A DNA stretch of 64,000 bases. Origin: Terriglobia bacterium (GTDB taxonomy: Bacteria > Acidobacteriota > Terriglobia > Terriglobales > Acidobacteriaceae). Shown here one piece after another: positions 26,030 to 36,694 of the stretch. The translations under genes and the position numbers were made by a program. Position 1 is the first letter of the stretch. The number at the start of each line of letters is the position of its first letter. Where the stretch lies: the NCBI GenBank assembly GCA_020073185.1, contig JAIQFT010000001.1:59349-123348 (forward strand), read 5' to 3'. The notes beneath the pieces are model-generated. The model was not told the origin of the DNA and searched no databases. It saw only the letters and a list, made by a program, of their open reading frames with translations.

Positions 26030-26720
26030 AATTTCCACGTGTCCTCCTGCCCTCCTCCAGGCTTGCGGCAGTTACATCAATACCTTGCCAACCGTTTGCG
26101 AGATCCGATGCCTCATCGGCATCGAGCCCCAGCGACACCATCCAGTTGGCCAGTTCCAAGCGAGTGGAGACCCCGAGCGCATCGTAGATATCCGTCAGGT
26201 ATCCCTTGATGGTGCCCTCGGTGTTGCCGAGCGCTTGCGCGATGTCGCGGTTGGTCAGGCCGTTGCGCACCAGCGCCGCAATGCTCTTGCGCTTGGGCCC
26301 CAGGGCATCGAGCGCGGCCCGGTAACGGGACATGTCGCGTTGTTGCGCTCGGTGGCCGGCATCGGCCTCGGCTGCGGCGACAACGAGTTGCACGCGGTTG
26401 CGGACGCCGACTTTCTGCATCAACCTGCCGAGGCGGTTCTTCACGGTGCGCTCGGTGAGGTGGAGTTCGGCGGCGATGGCAGCGTTGTCGTATCCCATGG
26501 CCAGCAAGCGAAGGACTTCATTCTCGCGGTCGGTAATCAGAAAATAAGGAAATCCGGAGAGAATGATGTCGTGCCGTTCGCCGTTTTCCTCCTGCACGCA
26601 GACGCTCGGAATGCCTTGTGGGCTGTATCGATATTCCTTTAACGCGGCAATGGCCGCGTCCCGGCAACTCGGGGCGTCCACTCGTGCCTGCACTTTCCAC
26701 GAAACGGTGTAGGTTGGCAT
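25917..26720 (-). CDS. Protein with two LuxR-type helix-turn-helix domains
   Basis: 267 residues. Two complete GerE/LuxR-type DNA-binding domains occur in tandem: about 61-117 (LITDRENEVLRLLAMGYDN, AAIAAELHLTERTVKNRLGR) and about 139-195 (LVRNGLTNRDIAQALGNTEG, TIKGYLTDIYDALGV). The first ~55 residues are a small domain of unknown type (MPTYTVSWKVQARVDAPSC). There is no receiver or autoinducer-binding domain. Single LuxR-type HTH per chain is the rule, so two suggest binding to paired sites as a monomer or an unusual dimer. The C-terminal ~38 residues are encoded antisense to the end of mtaB. The target genes are unknown. Confidence 0.83.
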   Translation of the reverse strand: MPTYTVSWKVQARVDAPSCRDAAIAALKEYRYSPQGIPSVCVQEENGERHDIILSGFPYFLITDRENEVLRLLAMGYDNAAIAAELHLTERTVKNRLGRLMQKVGVRNRVQLVVAAAEADAGHRAQQRDMSRYRAALDALGPKRKSIAALVRNGLTNRDIAQALGNTEGTIKGYLTDIYDALGVSTRLELANWMVSLGLDADEASDLANGWQGIDVTAASLEEGRRTRGNFKALIRQAPPRSPAAPRPRPSDWRRDVRTILSADSCR

Positions 26721-26953
26721 ACGCTCGGCGCCTCGACGCGCAGTTCACTCCTGCGAGAATCGCCGCTCGCGCGCCAGTGTTTCGCGGTCAAACCCGGCAC
26801 TCGCTGGAAGCCAGCGGCAGGGGCGAGCCTCCATTCGGATTTTTACCTGTTGCGGGACAAAAAACCGGCTGGGCGGGTCAAATAAAATGGGCCACGGTTT
26901 CGTTTTGTACTGAGTGCCGAAATGGGAACCCCGCTGAGATCCTCAATCTGCCA
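26721..26953. other. Intergenic region upstream of the LuxR-type gene
   Basis: 233 bases between two minus-strand genes. I looked for a c-di-GMP riboswitch because a GGDEF gene lies next to it, but the conserved core was not found. An A-rich patch (26857-26890) may be promoter DNA for the LuxR-type gene. Otherwise nothing recognisable. Confidence 0.4.
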
Positions 26954-28066
26954 TCACCTCAGCATCCCGTGCTGGGCCACCGCGATGTTGTCGCGGGTGG
27001 AGTTCTTGACCTCGTACATCATCTCGTCGGCCTGGCGGATGATTTCGTGCGCGCTCTTGGCGTCTTCGGGATAGGCGGCAACGCCGATCGAGGCGCGGAT
27101 GTTGAGGTTCAATCCCTCGTCCTTCAGGAACGTCCCCTTGCGAAAGGATTCCAGCAGGCGGCGGGCGACGATCAGTCCCGAATCTTTCCCGGTCTGCGGC
27201 AGCAGCACGACAAACTCGTCGCCGCCGTAGCGGAAGGCGAAATCAATCAGCCGCAGGTGGCTCTTGATGGTGTAGCCGATCTCCGCCAGCAGCTTGCTTC
27301 CGACCAGGTGGCCGTGCGTGTCGTTGACCTGCTTGAAGTGGTCCAGGTCGATGAACAGCACGGTGAACTCGTAGCCAAAGCGCGCCGAGCGGTAGACCTC
27401 CGATTCCAGCGTCTTGTAGAGGTGGCGCGCGTTGTACAGGCCGGTGCAGTCGTCGGTGATGGTGAGTTCCTGGATCCGCTCCACGGCGCGTGCGTTATCA
27501 ATGGCGATGGCGGCGTAGTCGCAGATGGCGCGCAGGAAGAACATCTCGCTGTCGCTGAAGCTCGACATGGGCACGTTGATAAGCTGGATGACGGCCAACA
27601 CGCGGTGCTTGGCTTTCAGCGGTATGCAAATTATGGAGCGCGTCTGCCACTTGGTCATTTCGTCAATGCGCTTGGCAAAACGCGGGTCGGTGTAAACGTC
27701 GGGGACAATGAGCGGCTCGCCGTGCTTGGCCACCCATCCCGCGATGCCTTCCCCCATCTTGAGGCGCACCGAGCGCAGCGCGTCGGCCGCGTCGCCCACG
27801 GCGATGGCGAAGTAGAGTTCATCGACCGTCTCATCCACCATCAGCAGCGACCAGGTGTCGGGGCAGAAGTACTCTGCCACCTTCTCCATGATGGTTTGCA
27901 GGATGGAATCCAGATTGAGCGAAGACGTCAGGGCCTTGGCCACTTCATGGAAGATGGATAGCTCCTGCAGATGCCGTTTGCGGTCGGTGGCAGTGGCCTC
28001 GCTCATATCGTGGGTCGGCGCGCCGGTCGGCGAACTGGTCGCATTATAAGGTTTATTCTCCGCCAT
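26954..28066 (-). CDS. Diguanylate cyclase with GAF sensor domain
   Basis: 370 residues. A GAF domain (about 45-195: LDSILQTIMEKVAEYFCPD, GEGIAGWVAKHGEPLIVPDV, SIICIPLKAKHRVLAVIQLI) is followed by a GGDEF domain (about 205-365). The active-site loop is RYGGDEF, so the enzyme should make cyclic di-GMP from two GTP. The inhibitory I-site RxxD is also present (RLIDFAFRYGGDEF), which predicts product feedback inhibition. There is no membrane segment, so it is a cytoplasmic sensor of an unknown small ligand. The start at 28066 gives a disordered 20-residue leader; MSEATATD at residue 21 is an alternative. A PilZ effector gene lies 12 kb away. Confidence 0.94.
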   Translation of the reverse strand: MAENKPYNATSSPTGAPTHDMSEATATDRKRHLQELSIFHEVAKALTSSLNLDSILQTIMEKVAEYFCPDTWSLLMVDETVDELYFAIAVGDAADALRSVRLKMGEGIAGWVAKHGEPLIVPDVYTDPRFAKRIDEMTKWQTRSIICIPLKAKHRVLAVIQLINVPMSSFSDSEMFFLRAICDYAAIAIDNARAVERIQELTITDDCTGLYNARHLYKTLESEVYRSARFGYEFTVLFIDLDHFKQVNDTHGHLVGSKLLAEIGYTIKSHLRLIDFAFRYGGDEFVVLLPQTGKDSGLIVARRLLESFRKGTFLKDEGLNLNIRASIGVAAYPEDAKSAHEIIRQADEMMYEVKNSTRDNIAVAQHGMLR

Positions 28067-28244
28067 ACAATCGCCAGATGCGATACTCCAAGTTCCCCGG
28101 CTCGGGCCAGTGACCCGGAACTGTCTGGTGCAGGTGAGTTTACGGTTTTTTCTTTGACACTGCCAAGCGCCAAACCTATGATGGCCGCGCTCTTACTCTC
28201 ACCCATTTGGGCGGTCGGTGTACCCTACCTTGAAGGATGTGTGC

Positions 28245-29045
28245 GTGGGATCGTTTGGTGAGCGACTACAGCGCGAACGCGAGATGCGCGGCATCACGCT
28301 GGAAGAAATAGCCGAGGCGACCAAGATCGGCACCCGTTCCTTGCGTGCCCTGGAAGAACAGGACTTCGACAGGCTGCCCGGCGGTATCTTCAACAAGGGA
28401 TTCGTGCGCGCCTACTCCCGCTATCTCGGCCTCGACGAAGAGCAGGCCGTCGCCGACTACCTGGCCGCTCTCACCGAAGCGCAGGCAGCCGGCAAGGTCA
28501 CGCGGCAGGAACCCACCGCCAGCGGCGCCGCGCCGGACCGAAATATCTTCATCGGCGAGGACGATTACTCGGAGCCCTTGCGCCTGCCTCTGATCCCAAT
28601 CGCGCTCTTGGTGCTGATCGCGGTGCTGCTGTACGGCGGCTGGCGCTATTACACCCAGCACGGATTACCGAATTTGCGCCACGTGCGCGCCGCCGGCCAG
28701 CAGCCATCGCAGCCTGCGTCCAAGGCGGCGCCGCCGGCCGCCCGGCCTGACACGGCGGTCGCACTTCCGGCTGCCACTCGGGCGCAACCGGCGGGCGGTT
28801 TCGTGGTGCGCGTCAAGGCCAAGGAAGACACCTGGGTATCGCTGGTCGCCGACGACAAACCGGTGATGTCGGGCATGCTGCAGGCCGGCGACGAGAAATC
28901 GGTGCACGCGCAGCGCAGCGTGGTCTTGAAGACCGGCAACGCCGCCGGCGTCGAGCTCTTCCACAACGACAAGATGGTCCCGACCCTGGGTGCAAGCAAG
29001 GAGGTCAAGACAGTGGAATTCACCGCCGCCGGTCTGCGCCAGTGA
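28245..29045 (+). CDS. rodZ: RodZ-like cytoskeletal/helix-turn-helix membrane protein
   Basis: 266 residues from GTG 28245, with AAGGA at 28233-28237; an in-frame GTG at 28218 is weaker. The N-terminal HTH_25 domain (about 3-70: FGERLQREREMRGITLEEIA, LPGGIFNKGFVRAYSRYLGL) is followed by a single membrane helix (about 112-130, LIPIALLVLIAVLLYGG), a Pro/Ala-rich periplasmic linker and a C-terminal DUF4115 beta domain (VVRVKAKEDTWVSLVADDK). RodZ links MreB filaments to the cell-wall elongation complex. It is divergent from the diguanylate cyclase. Confidence 0.88.
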   Translation: MGSFGERLQREREMRGITLEEIAEATKIGTRSLRALEEQDFDRLPGGIFNKGFVRAYSRYLGLDEEQAVADYLAALTEAQAAGKVTRQEPTASGAAPDRNIFIGEDDYSEPLRLPLIPIALLVLIAVLLYGGWRYYTQHGLPNLRHVRAAGQQPSQPASKAAPPAARPDTAVALPAATRAQPAGGFVVRVKAKEDTWVSLVADDKPVMSGMLQAGDEKSVHAQRSVVLKTGNAAGVELFHNDKMVPTLGASKEVKTVEFTAAGLRQ

Positions 29046-29305
29046 AGGTCCCTTCCAGCGCGCGACACCAGTGCGCGCCGGGCCCTCAGGGCGCCTGCGC
29101 CGCAAGTCGCGGTTCAGAGTCCAAATTCCGCCATTCGATGCAGGGGGGAGAGAAATTTCTGCTGCTTCGTGCGTTAATCCTGGTTGCCGGAGAAATCACA
29201 TAGGCGTTGCGGCGAGCGGTATGCTCTGCTACTTTGGATGAGACCTGAATATGTTTCCTGTGGTTCATTCCCGCCCGTAGCGCCTAACGCCAGCAGGAGG
29301 TTGAT
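29046..29305. other. metK leader region
   Basis: 260 bases upstream of metK. I looked for SAM-I, SAM-II and SAM/SAH riboswitch cores and saw none. A GC-rich hairpin-like stretch is at 29060-29100 (GCGCGCGACACCAGTGCGCGC). AGGAGG at 29295-29300 is the ribosome site that decides GTG 29306 as the start. Confidence 0.45.
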
Positions 29306-31854
<2,549 letters not shown>

Positions 31855-31883
31855 CAGGCTGCAGGCGTCAGGCTTCAGGAAAT

Positions 31884-31915
31884 GCAAAGCCCGGCACAGA
31901 GATGCTGGGCTTTGC
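31884..31915 (+). terminator. Probable terminator hairpin after ahcY
   Basis: GCAAAGCCCGGCA (31884-31896) pairs with TGCTGGGCTTTGC (31903-31915) with a six-base loop; one pair is G-U in RNA. It lies 30 bases after the ahcY stop. The following TTCG lacks a strong T-tract. A period-7 array (GCTAAAT, GCTGATC, GCTAGTC) follows at 31962-31982. Confidence 0.6.
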
Positions 31916-31981
31916 TTCGCATGGCTTGCTGGAACGCCCTAGCCCTCGAGCGCGACGACTCGCTAAATGCTGATCGCTAGT

Positions 31982-33208
31982 CTAGTGTTCGTCTTCTTCG
32001 TTCCTGAATAACCGAAGGTTGATGAAATCGGCCATGGCCTGGTGTCCCGCATCGTTGGGGTGGATTCCATCTGTGAGGTACTGCGGCAGCATGTGGGAGG
32101 GATTGTTGGGATCATTGAGGAGCTTGTCAAAATCGATCAGACCATCGACGATCTTCACTCCTTCTGTACGCATCCACGCGTTATACGCCAGGCGCTTGAA
32201 ATCGATATTTTCGTAGCCGCGGAAACCCCACGCTGGGCCCATGGTGGTACCGATCACCTTCACTCCCCGTGCATGCGCCCGTTCCACGATCTGTCGCAGT
32301 CCATACTCCACGTCTTCGGGGTTGGGCGGACTGCTGGGGTTCGTTGCGGTTGAGCCTAAGTCGTTGATGCCATCGGCCATGATGATGTAGGTCAGTCCGG
32401 CCATCCCCAGCACATCGCGGTCGAAGCGCGCCAGCGCCGCCGGGTTTGAGGTGGCGCCAGAAAGCGTGCGATTTCCGCCGATGCCCAGCCCGAGCACGCC
32501 CATTTCAAGATGGTTCGGCGGAGTGTTGATACGGGCCGCCAGGCGATCGCTCCACTTGAGGTTTTCTGCGTCGCTGCCTCCGCCGGCCACGATGGAATCG
32601 CCCAACGCCGCGATTACGCCTCGCCCATGACGATTGTGTACCTCCAGCGCGGAGACGAAATACCCGTTCGCGGCAGTCGAGGAGAACGGCAAGGTGATCG
32701 CCAACGTCTGATCGCCGCCACTGGAGATGTAGGTGATCTTGCGCGAGCCGGGATATTGCGCCGATTCCCCGGATCCGTTCGGCAGGTAAATACTGATGGA
32801 GACATCGGTGAGCGAGGGCACCTCAAGATCGACCGGATCGCTCAACACAAAACCCTGGATGGGCACAGTCGCTGATGTCTGTCCTCCGAAGGTGAGCGCG
32901 TGTAGGGTGTCGGGAATCACCGACGCAGGACTCGACTTCAACCCCACTGAGGCGGAGCCTATCGTCAGTGGTTGCGCCCCAAAGGCATTCGAGAACTTGA
33001 CCCGGACCTTGTCGCCGCCGAGTGTCGCCCAGACCGTCTCGCGTACCGTCGTGCCCGCGGCAAAGGTGCTGGCGGTGGCGCCCGGATCCTGCTGCGGCCC
33101 CGCCCACGCCGCGAACCAGTGATTGTCATGGTCGCCTGCCAATGCTGCCTGAGTAAGAGTGGCGACCGCCAACAGAGCGAATACGAGCCATCGTCTCTTC
33201 GATTTCAT
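31982..33208 (-). CDS. Secreted SGNH/GDSL-family hydrolase
   Basis: 408 residues from ATG 33208 with AAAGGAC upstream. Signal peptide RRWLVFALLAVATLTQAALAG. An N-terminal beta-domain (about 25-195, TVRETVWATLGGDKVRVKFS) precedes the SGNH esterase domain: block I ALGDSIVAG (Ser), block II GIGGNRTLSG (Gly), block III ADGINDLG (Asn) and block V DGIHPNDAGH (Asp/His). This two-domain form is common among exported lipases and carbohydrate esterases of soil bacteria. It likely removes acyl groups from a polymer outside the cytoplasm; the substrate is unknown. Confidence 0.92.
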   Translation of the reverse strand: MKSKRRWLVFALLAVATLTQAALAGDHDNHWFAAWAGPQQDPGATASTFAAGTTVRETVWATLGGDKVRVKFSNAFGAQPLTIGSASVGLKSSPASVIPDTLHALTFGGQTSATVPIQGFVLSDPVDLEVPSLTDVSISIYLPNGSGESAQYPGSRKITYISSGGDQTLAITLPFSSTAANGYFVSALEVHNRHGRGVIAALGDSIVAGGGSDAENLKWSDRLAARINTPPNHLEMGVLGLGIGGNRTLSGATSNPAALARFDRDVLGMAGLTYIIMADGINDLGSTATNPSSPPNPEDVEYGLRQIVERAHARGVKVIGTTMGPAWGFRGYENIDFKRLAYNAWMRTEGVKIVDGLIDFDKLLNDPNNPSHMLPQYLTDGIHPNDAGHQAMADFINLRLFRNEEDEH

Positions 33209-33433
33209 GTGGTTGTCCTTTCGTCTGGAAATCCTGCTGGTGTCCACCGGAGGGAAAGGTGAAGCTTGCCCTCCGTCGTGCGCGCCGGACAGCGCCGGAA
33301 AGTGCGGCGGAGCTTAAGCCGCCATCAGCCTGCTGTCAATAGGGACGAGGGGCGCAGATGGTAAAGAATTGTAAAGGCCGGACGCCCGGCTGTTGGAGCG
33401 CGCTCGCCCTCGCGCGCGACCGATCGCTAATCG
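33209..33433. repeat. Spacer with second copy of 34-bp repeat and GCTAATN array
   Basis: Bases 33388-33421 repeat 9013-9046 with three mismatches. Directly after it, GCTAATC, GCTAATT, GCTT run from 33426 to 33443 in seven-base steps and reach into the stop region of the 33434 gene. No gene seen in 33248-33387. Confidence 0.75.
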
Positions 33434-35125
33434 CTAATTGCTTCCCAGCCTGATCATCGCCTGCCGCAGCCGCGGATGCTCCCGCATCAGGCGCAGGTAC
33501 GCCCACTCCTCGTCCGCCATCTTGGCGCGCACCACCTGCACCAGTTTTACTTTTTCCGCCGCTGTCCACGCGCGGAGGTCGGCGCCTGCATCCAGCGCCA
33601 GGCCAAGATTGCTGAACGCACGGCGCTCATCCGCAGTCAGTTCATGCAGCGACACGTTCGCCGCCGACGCCATCCGCTCGCTGCACGCCGCCCGATAAGC
33701 GTCCGCGTTCATTCCGGACTTCGCCATCTGCCGCCCCACCGCCACGCCCAGGGTGCGCGCCCGGAAGCGGTCCCAATCCCCGCGCGGCGTGCCCGGCATC
33801 TCGAAGAACACGTGGCCCGCCGCCAGTTTGCGCAAGGTGTGCGCCGGCGTGCGATGCCCCGGCTTGGCGGCGATCTTTTTTTCCTCCGCCTCCACCAGCG
33901 CCGCCAGTTCGGGACGGCCGGAGCGAAACCCCAACTTGCGATAAAACCAGAACGCTCCCGACGCGATCGCCTCTTCGTTGTCCGCGCCCAACTGGTACGG
34001 GTACACCGAAATGCAGTTCATGCCGAGCAGTGCCCGCAGCGCGCGCAGCACTTGGGCATAGATCCACCCGGTCTCGCCCTCGCGAAACGCATAAAACACG
34101 TTGAATCCGATTTCCATCCAGTCGGCCAGCGCTATGGCTTCTAGGTAGTTAATCGGCACCCCGTTCTTCAGCGTGAATCCGGAAGCATAGGTGCGCAGCG
34201 GAAAGCGGCGCTCGGGAGGAAGTCCCCAGATGAAAATCTGCGTGCCGCGGCCCACTTCGGCCAGGTACACCGGTGGCGCGCCAAACGTCATGCCGTACAG
34301 CCCGCGGTAGCGTACGGTGAGCACCTCGCGCCCCAGGTTGATGATCTCGGCGCTTTCGTGCGGCGACAGTGCTTCCAGCCTCAGCGGCGACGCCAGCTCC
34401 CGTGCCACCGACACGTCGCCGCGCGGGATCAGCGGATGATCGTGATAGAAGACCGAACGCACTGGGCGCCGCGCCAGCGTGCGGCTCGCCGGAAGGTCTC
34501 CGAGGTTCCACTGTACCGGCAGTTGCAGCGATTCGTATAACTCCGCCTTGGCGCGCTCCGGGATGGGGAGCGACGCGAACTGCCGCAACAGCCACGCCAG
34601 CTCGCGCTCTTCGCCTCGCGCCGCCTCCAGCCACTCGCGATACGGAACGTCCGGCTCGACCAATCCGTCTTCATCCAGCAGCGGGATGAACCGCGGCCAG
34701 GTGTTCGCCAGCCGCGCCGTATCGATCTCCGCCTCCCAGCAAATGTCCACCTGGTTCGGATGCTTCTGCGCTAGCCAGGTCGCGATTTCGTACGGGAAGG
34801 AGTCGACAATCTCAATCCCCGCGATGCCCGACACGGATTCATCGTCGAACGCTGACATGTCGGCGCCGGAAGCGCGCAACTCCTCCACCCGCGTGCACAT
34901 GCCCGCAAGCAATCGTTCGCTCAGCCGTAACACACCGGGCGCTGGTGGAAATGCGCGGAGAAACAGCAAAGCATCATGAAACCGAATGAGCAATGGCGCG
35001 TCGCGGAAGCGCAGCTTGCCCGCCGCGGCCACCGCCTTCTCGGTGCGCGCCGCCTCGCCCGCGCCGAACCGGCGTTTGCTCTCCTCCAGCCGGGTAAGCG
35101 CTCGCTCTGCTTTTCCCGTTGCCAT
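33434..35125 (-). CDS. Large hypothetical protein with GNAT-like segment
   Basis: 563 residues, ATG 35125 (MATGKAERALTRLEESKRRF). No signal peptide or membrane segment. I do not recognise the N-terminal 260 residues. The middle (about 270-420) has strands and a helix pattern ending in SGAFWFYRKLGFRSGRPEL, which resembles the acetyl-CoA-side end of a GNAT acyltransferase (Y-x-K-L-G-F). Preceding it are YRGLYGMTFGAPPVYLAEVG and GWIYAQVLRALRALLG. The last 140 residues are helical and Arg/Ala-rich. It is divergent from the DUF4097 gene. An acyltransferase-like role is a weak inference; otherwise unknown. Confidence 0.78.
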   Translation of the reverse strand: MATGKAERALTRLEESKRRFGAGEAARTEKAVAAAGKLRFRDAPLLIRFHDALLFLRAFPPAPGVLRLSERLLAGMCTRVEELRASGADMSAFDDESVSGIAGIEIVDSFPYEIATWLAQKHPNQVDICWEAEIDTARLANTWPRFIPLLDEDGLVEPDVPYREWLEAARGEERELAWLLRQFASLPIPERAKAELYESLQLPVQWNLGDLPASRTLARRPVRSVFYHDHPLIPRGDVSVARELASPLRLEALSPHESAEIINLGREVLTVRYRGLYGMTFGAPPVYLAEVGRGTQIFIWGLPPERRFPLRTYASGFTLKNGVPINYLEAIALADWMEIGFNVFYAFREGETGWIYAQVLRALRALLGMNCISVYPYQLGADNEEAIASGAFWFYRKLGFRSGRPELAALVEAEEKKIAAKPGHRTPAHTLRKLAAGHVFFEMPGTPRGDWDRFRARTLGVAVGRQMAKSGMNADAYRAACSERMASAANVSLHELTADERRAFSNLGLALDAGADLRAWTAAEKVKLVQVVRAKMADEEWAYLRLMREHPRLRQAMIRLGSN

Positions 35126-35300
35126 GCGACGTCTCGAAGTTGGGCGGGAAGTCTAACCTGAACCGCCACCGGAGTCACTAGCTGCCTCCGGCGGGTCGGT
35201 ACCTCCGATTACCTTGCTCTCGCACCGAGATGTGAAACAATCGGTCCTGGCGTAGCCGCCTCACCCGCGATTGCGCATCCTCGGGAACCAGGAGATCCTC

Positions 35301-36236
35301 GTGAACATTGCTGCTGTCGCGCTGCTCTTGTTGGCGCTGGCGCCGGCGTCCTTCGCCGCTTCGCGCCGCGCCTACAGCATGGAGGTGCCCACCGCCGGCG
35401 TGCGCTCCATCGCCTTTGACGTACAAGAAGGCGACCTCGTGATTCGCGGCGATCCCGACGCCACCGCCGTGCGCATGCAGGTTTCCATTGACCGCTACTG
35501 GCTGTTCAGGCTCGGCGAGCAAGGCATTCTCAAGCGTCTCATCAAGGTTACCGGCGACGGCACGCCGGAGCTGAAGATCGTCACCTATATCGAGCCTTCG
35601 TGGCGCAACTACATGCGCGCGGAGTACCCGATTGATTTTGAAGTCGTATTGCCGGCCGGGGTGGTGTTGCAGGTCCGCGACACCTCCGGAAAGATCGAGA
35701 TCGCGGACATGGCCGGCGCGGTCGAGATCCACGACGGCAGCGGCACTCTCGCCGTGCGCCACGTGAAAGGGCCGCTCGACATCGATAAGGAATCCGGCGA
35801 TGTGCGGGTGCAGGATGTTTCCGGCACCACCACCATCGCCAGCCGCTCCGGCCAGCTTCAGTTCCGGCGCGTGGGCGAGCTCAACGTCACCGCGTCGGAC
35901 GGCAACCTTGAAGTCCATGACGCCGGCTCGGCGCGCCTGCTCAACAAGGGCGGCAACATCCGCGTCTCCGGCGTGAACGGCAGCGTGCATATTGACGACG
36001 ACTCCGGCGAGATTGAAGTCCGCCAGATTGGCGGCGACGTTTCCATCCACGACACCTCCGGCCAGATTCGCGCCTCGCAGGTCGGCGCGCTCACTCTGGA
36101 CGATACCTCCGGTGACATCGTGGTTGACGGCGCCCGCAGCGTGAATGTGCGCACTAAGGAATCAGGCCAGGTGAAGCTGAGGAACATCGAGGGCGAGGTG
36201 CACGTGCCGTCCGGCATTACGCTCGCCCGTCGCTAG
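35301..36236 (+). CDS. Exported DUF4097-type beta-helical protein
   Basis: 311 residues from GTG 35301 with AGGAG at 35290-35294 (an upstream TTG at 35271 is less likely). Signal peptide VNIAAVALLLLALAPASFA. The rest is a repetitive right-handed beta structure of about 20-residue coils, each with a G/S-D/S-G turn: VRDTSGKIEIADMAG, IHDGSGTLAVRHVKG, IDKESGDVRVQDVSG, IDDDSGEIEVRQIGG, IHDTSGQIRASQVG, LDDTSGDIVVDGA. This matches DUF4097 (adhesin-like) proteins, which are exported and of unknown molecular role. It stands alone, divergent from the large unknown gene. Confidence 0.85.
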   Translation: MNIAAVALLLLALAPASFAASRRAYSMEVPTAGVRSIAFDVQEGDLVIRGDPDATAVRMQVSIDRYWLFRLGEQGILKRLIKVTGDGTPELKIVTYIEPSWRNYMRAEYPIDFEVVLPAGVVLQVRDTSGKIEIADMAGAVEIHDGSGTLAVRHVKGPLDIDKESGDVRVQDVSGTTTIASRSGQLQFRRVGELNVTASDGNLEVHDAGSARLLNKGGNIRVSGVNGSVHIDDDSGEIEVRQIGGDVSIHDTSGQIRASQVGALTLDDTSGDIVVDGARSVNVRTKESGQVKLRNIEGEVHVPSGITLARR

Positions 36237-36298
36237 AGCACTCCATTAGTGGTGCGGGTGCCCTCGCCCGCGACTGCCTTAAGTGTTCGCTGCTCATT

Positions 36299-36634
36299 TC
36301 ACAGCACCACAATCGAAATGCCCTTATTCCCCCGGCCCAGGTCGGAGTCTGGTTTCAACTCCGGATGCGCCTGCAGCAGCGCCCACGAGCGCTCATCCGA
36401 AATCCGCCACTCTTCCCCGGCAATGAACGCTCGAATCTCCCCCGCGCACCCCCGCTGCATCAACTCTGCTTGCACGGCCATGCGGATCGCGCCGCCCCTC
36501 CCGGAAGAGCCATACCCGTGAATGATCTTCACTGCCGCATACCCTTCTTCGCGCGCGAGCCGCAGCGCGTCGTTCAGCAACGAAAGCGCCAGCGGCACCG
36601 TCGGCATGTCCTGTTCCAGGTTGACGATCTTCAT
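36299..36634 (-). CDS. Smr-domain protein
   Basis: 111 residues from ATG 36634 (MKIVNLEQDMPTVPLALSLL). It is a stand-alone Smr domain: an LN-DALRLAREEGYAAVKIIHG region with the conserved HGxGxxG (HGYGSSGRGGAIR) typical of the C-terminal nuclease-like domain of MutS2. Small Smr proteins nick or bind branched DNA, or bind ribosomes to rescue collisions. The usual LDLHG motif at the N-terminus is replaced by NLEQDM. It is divergent from tldD. Confidence 0.78.
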   Translation of the reverse strand: MKIVNLEQDMPTVPLALSLLNDALRLAREEGYAAVKIIHGYGSSGRGGAIRMAVQAELMQRGCAGEIRAFIAGEEWRISDERSWALLQAHPELKPDSDLGRGNKGISIVVL

Positions 36635-36694
36635 CGCCGATTTTCGCCGCTTCAACCCGCTACCCCCTTTCCTCATTTATCATGTCTGTTTGTC

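Noticed and set aside
26721..26953. Cyclic-di-GMP riboswitch near the GGDEF gene
   Set aside because: No match to the conserved GEMM core, and the region leads the LuxR-type gene rather than the cyclase.
29046..29305. SAM or SAH riboswitch upstream of metK/ahcY
   Set aside because: None of the conserved SAM-I, SAM-II or SAH cores could be recognised by eye in either leader; a covariance-model search would be decisive.
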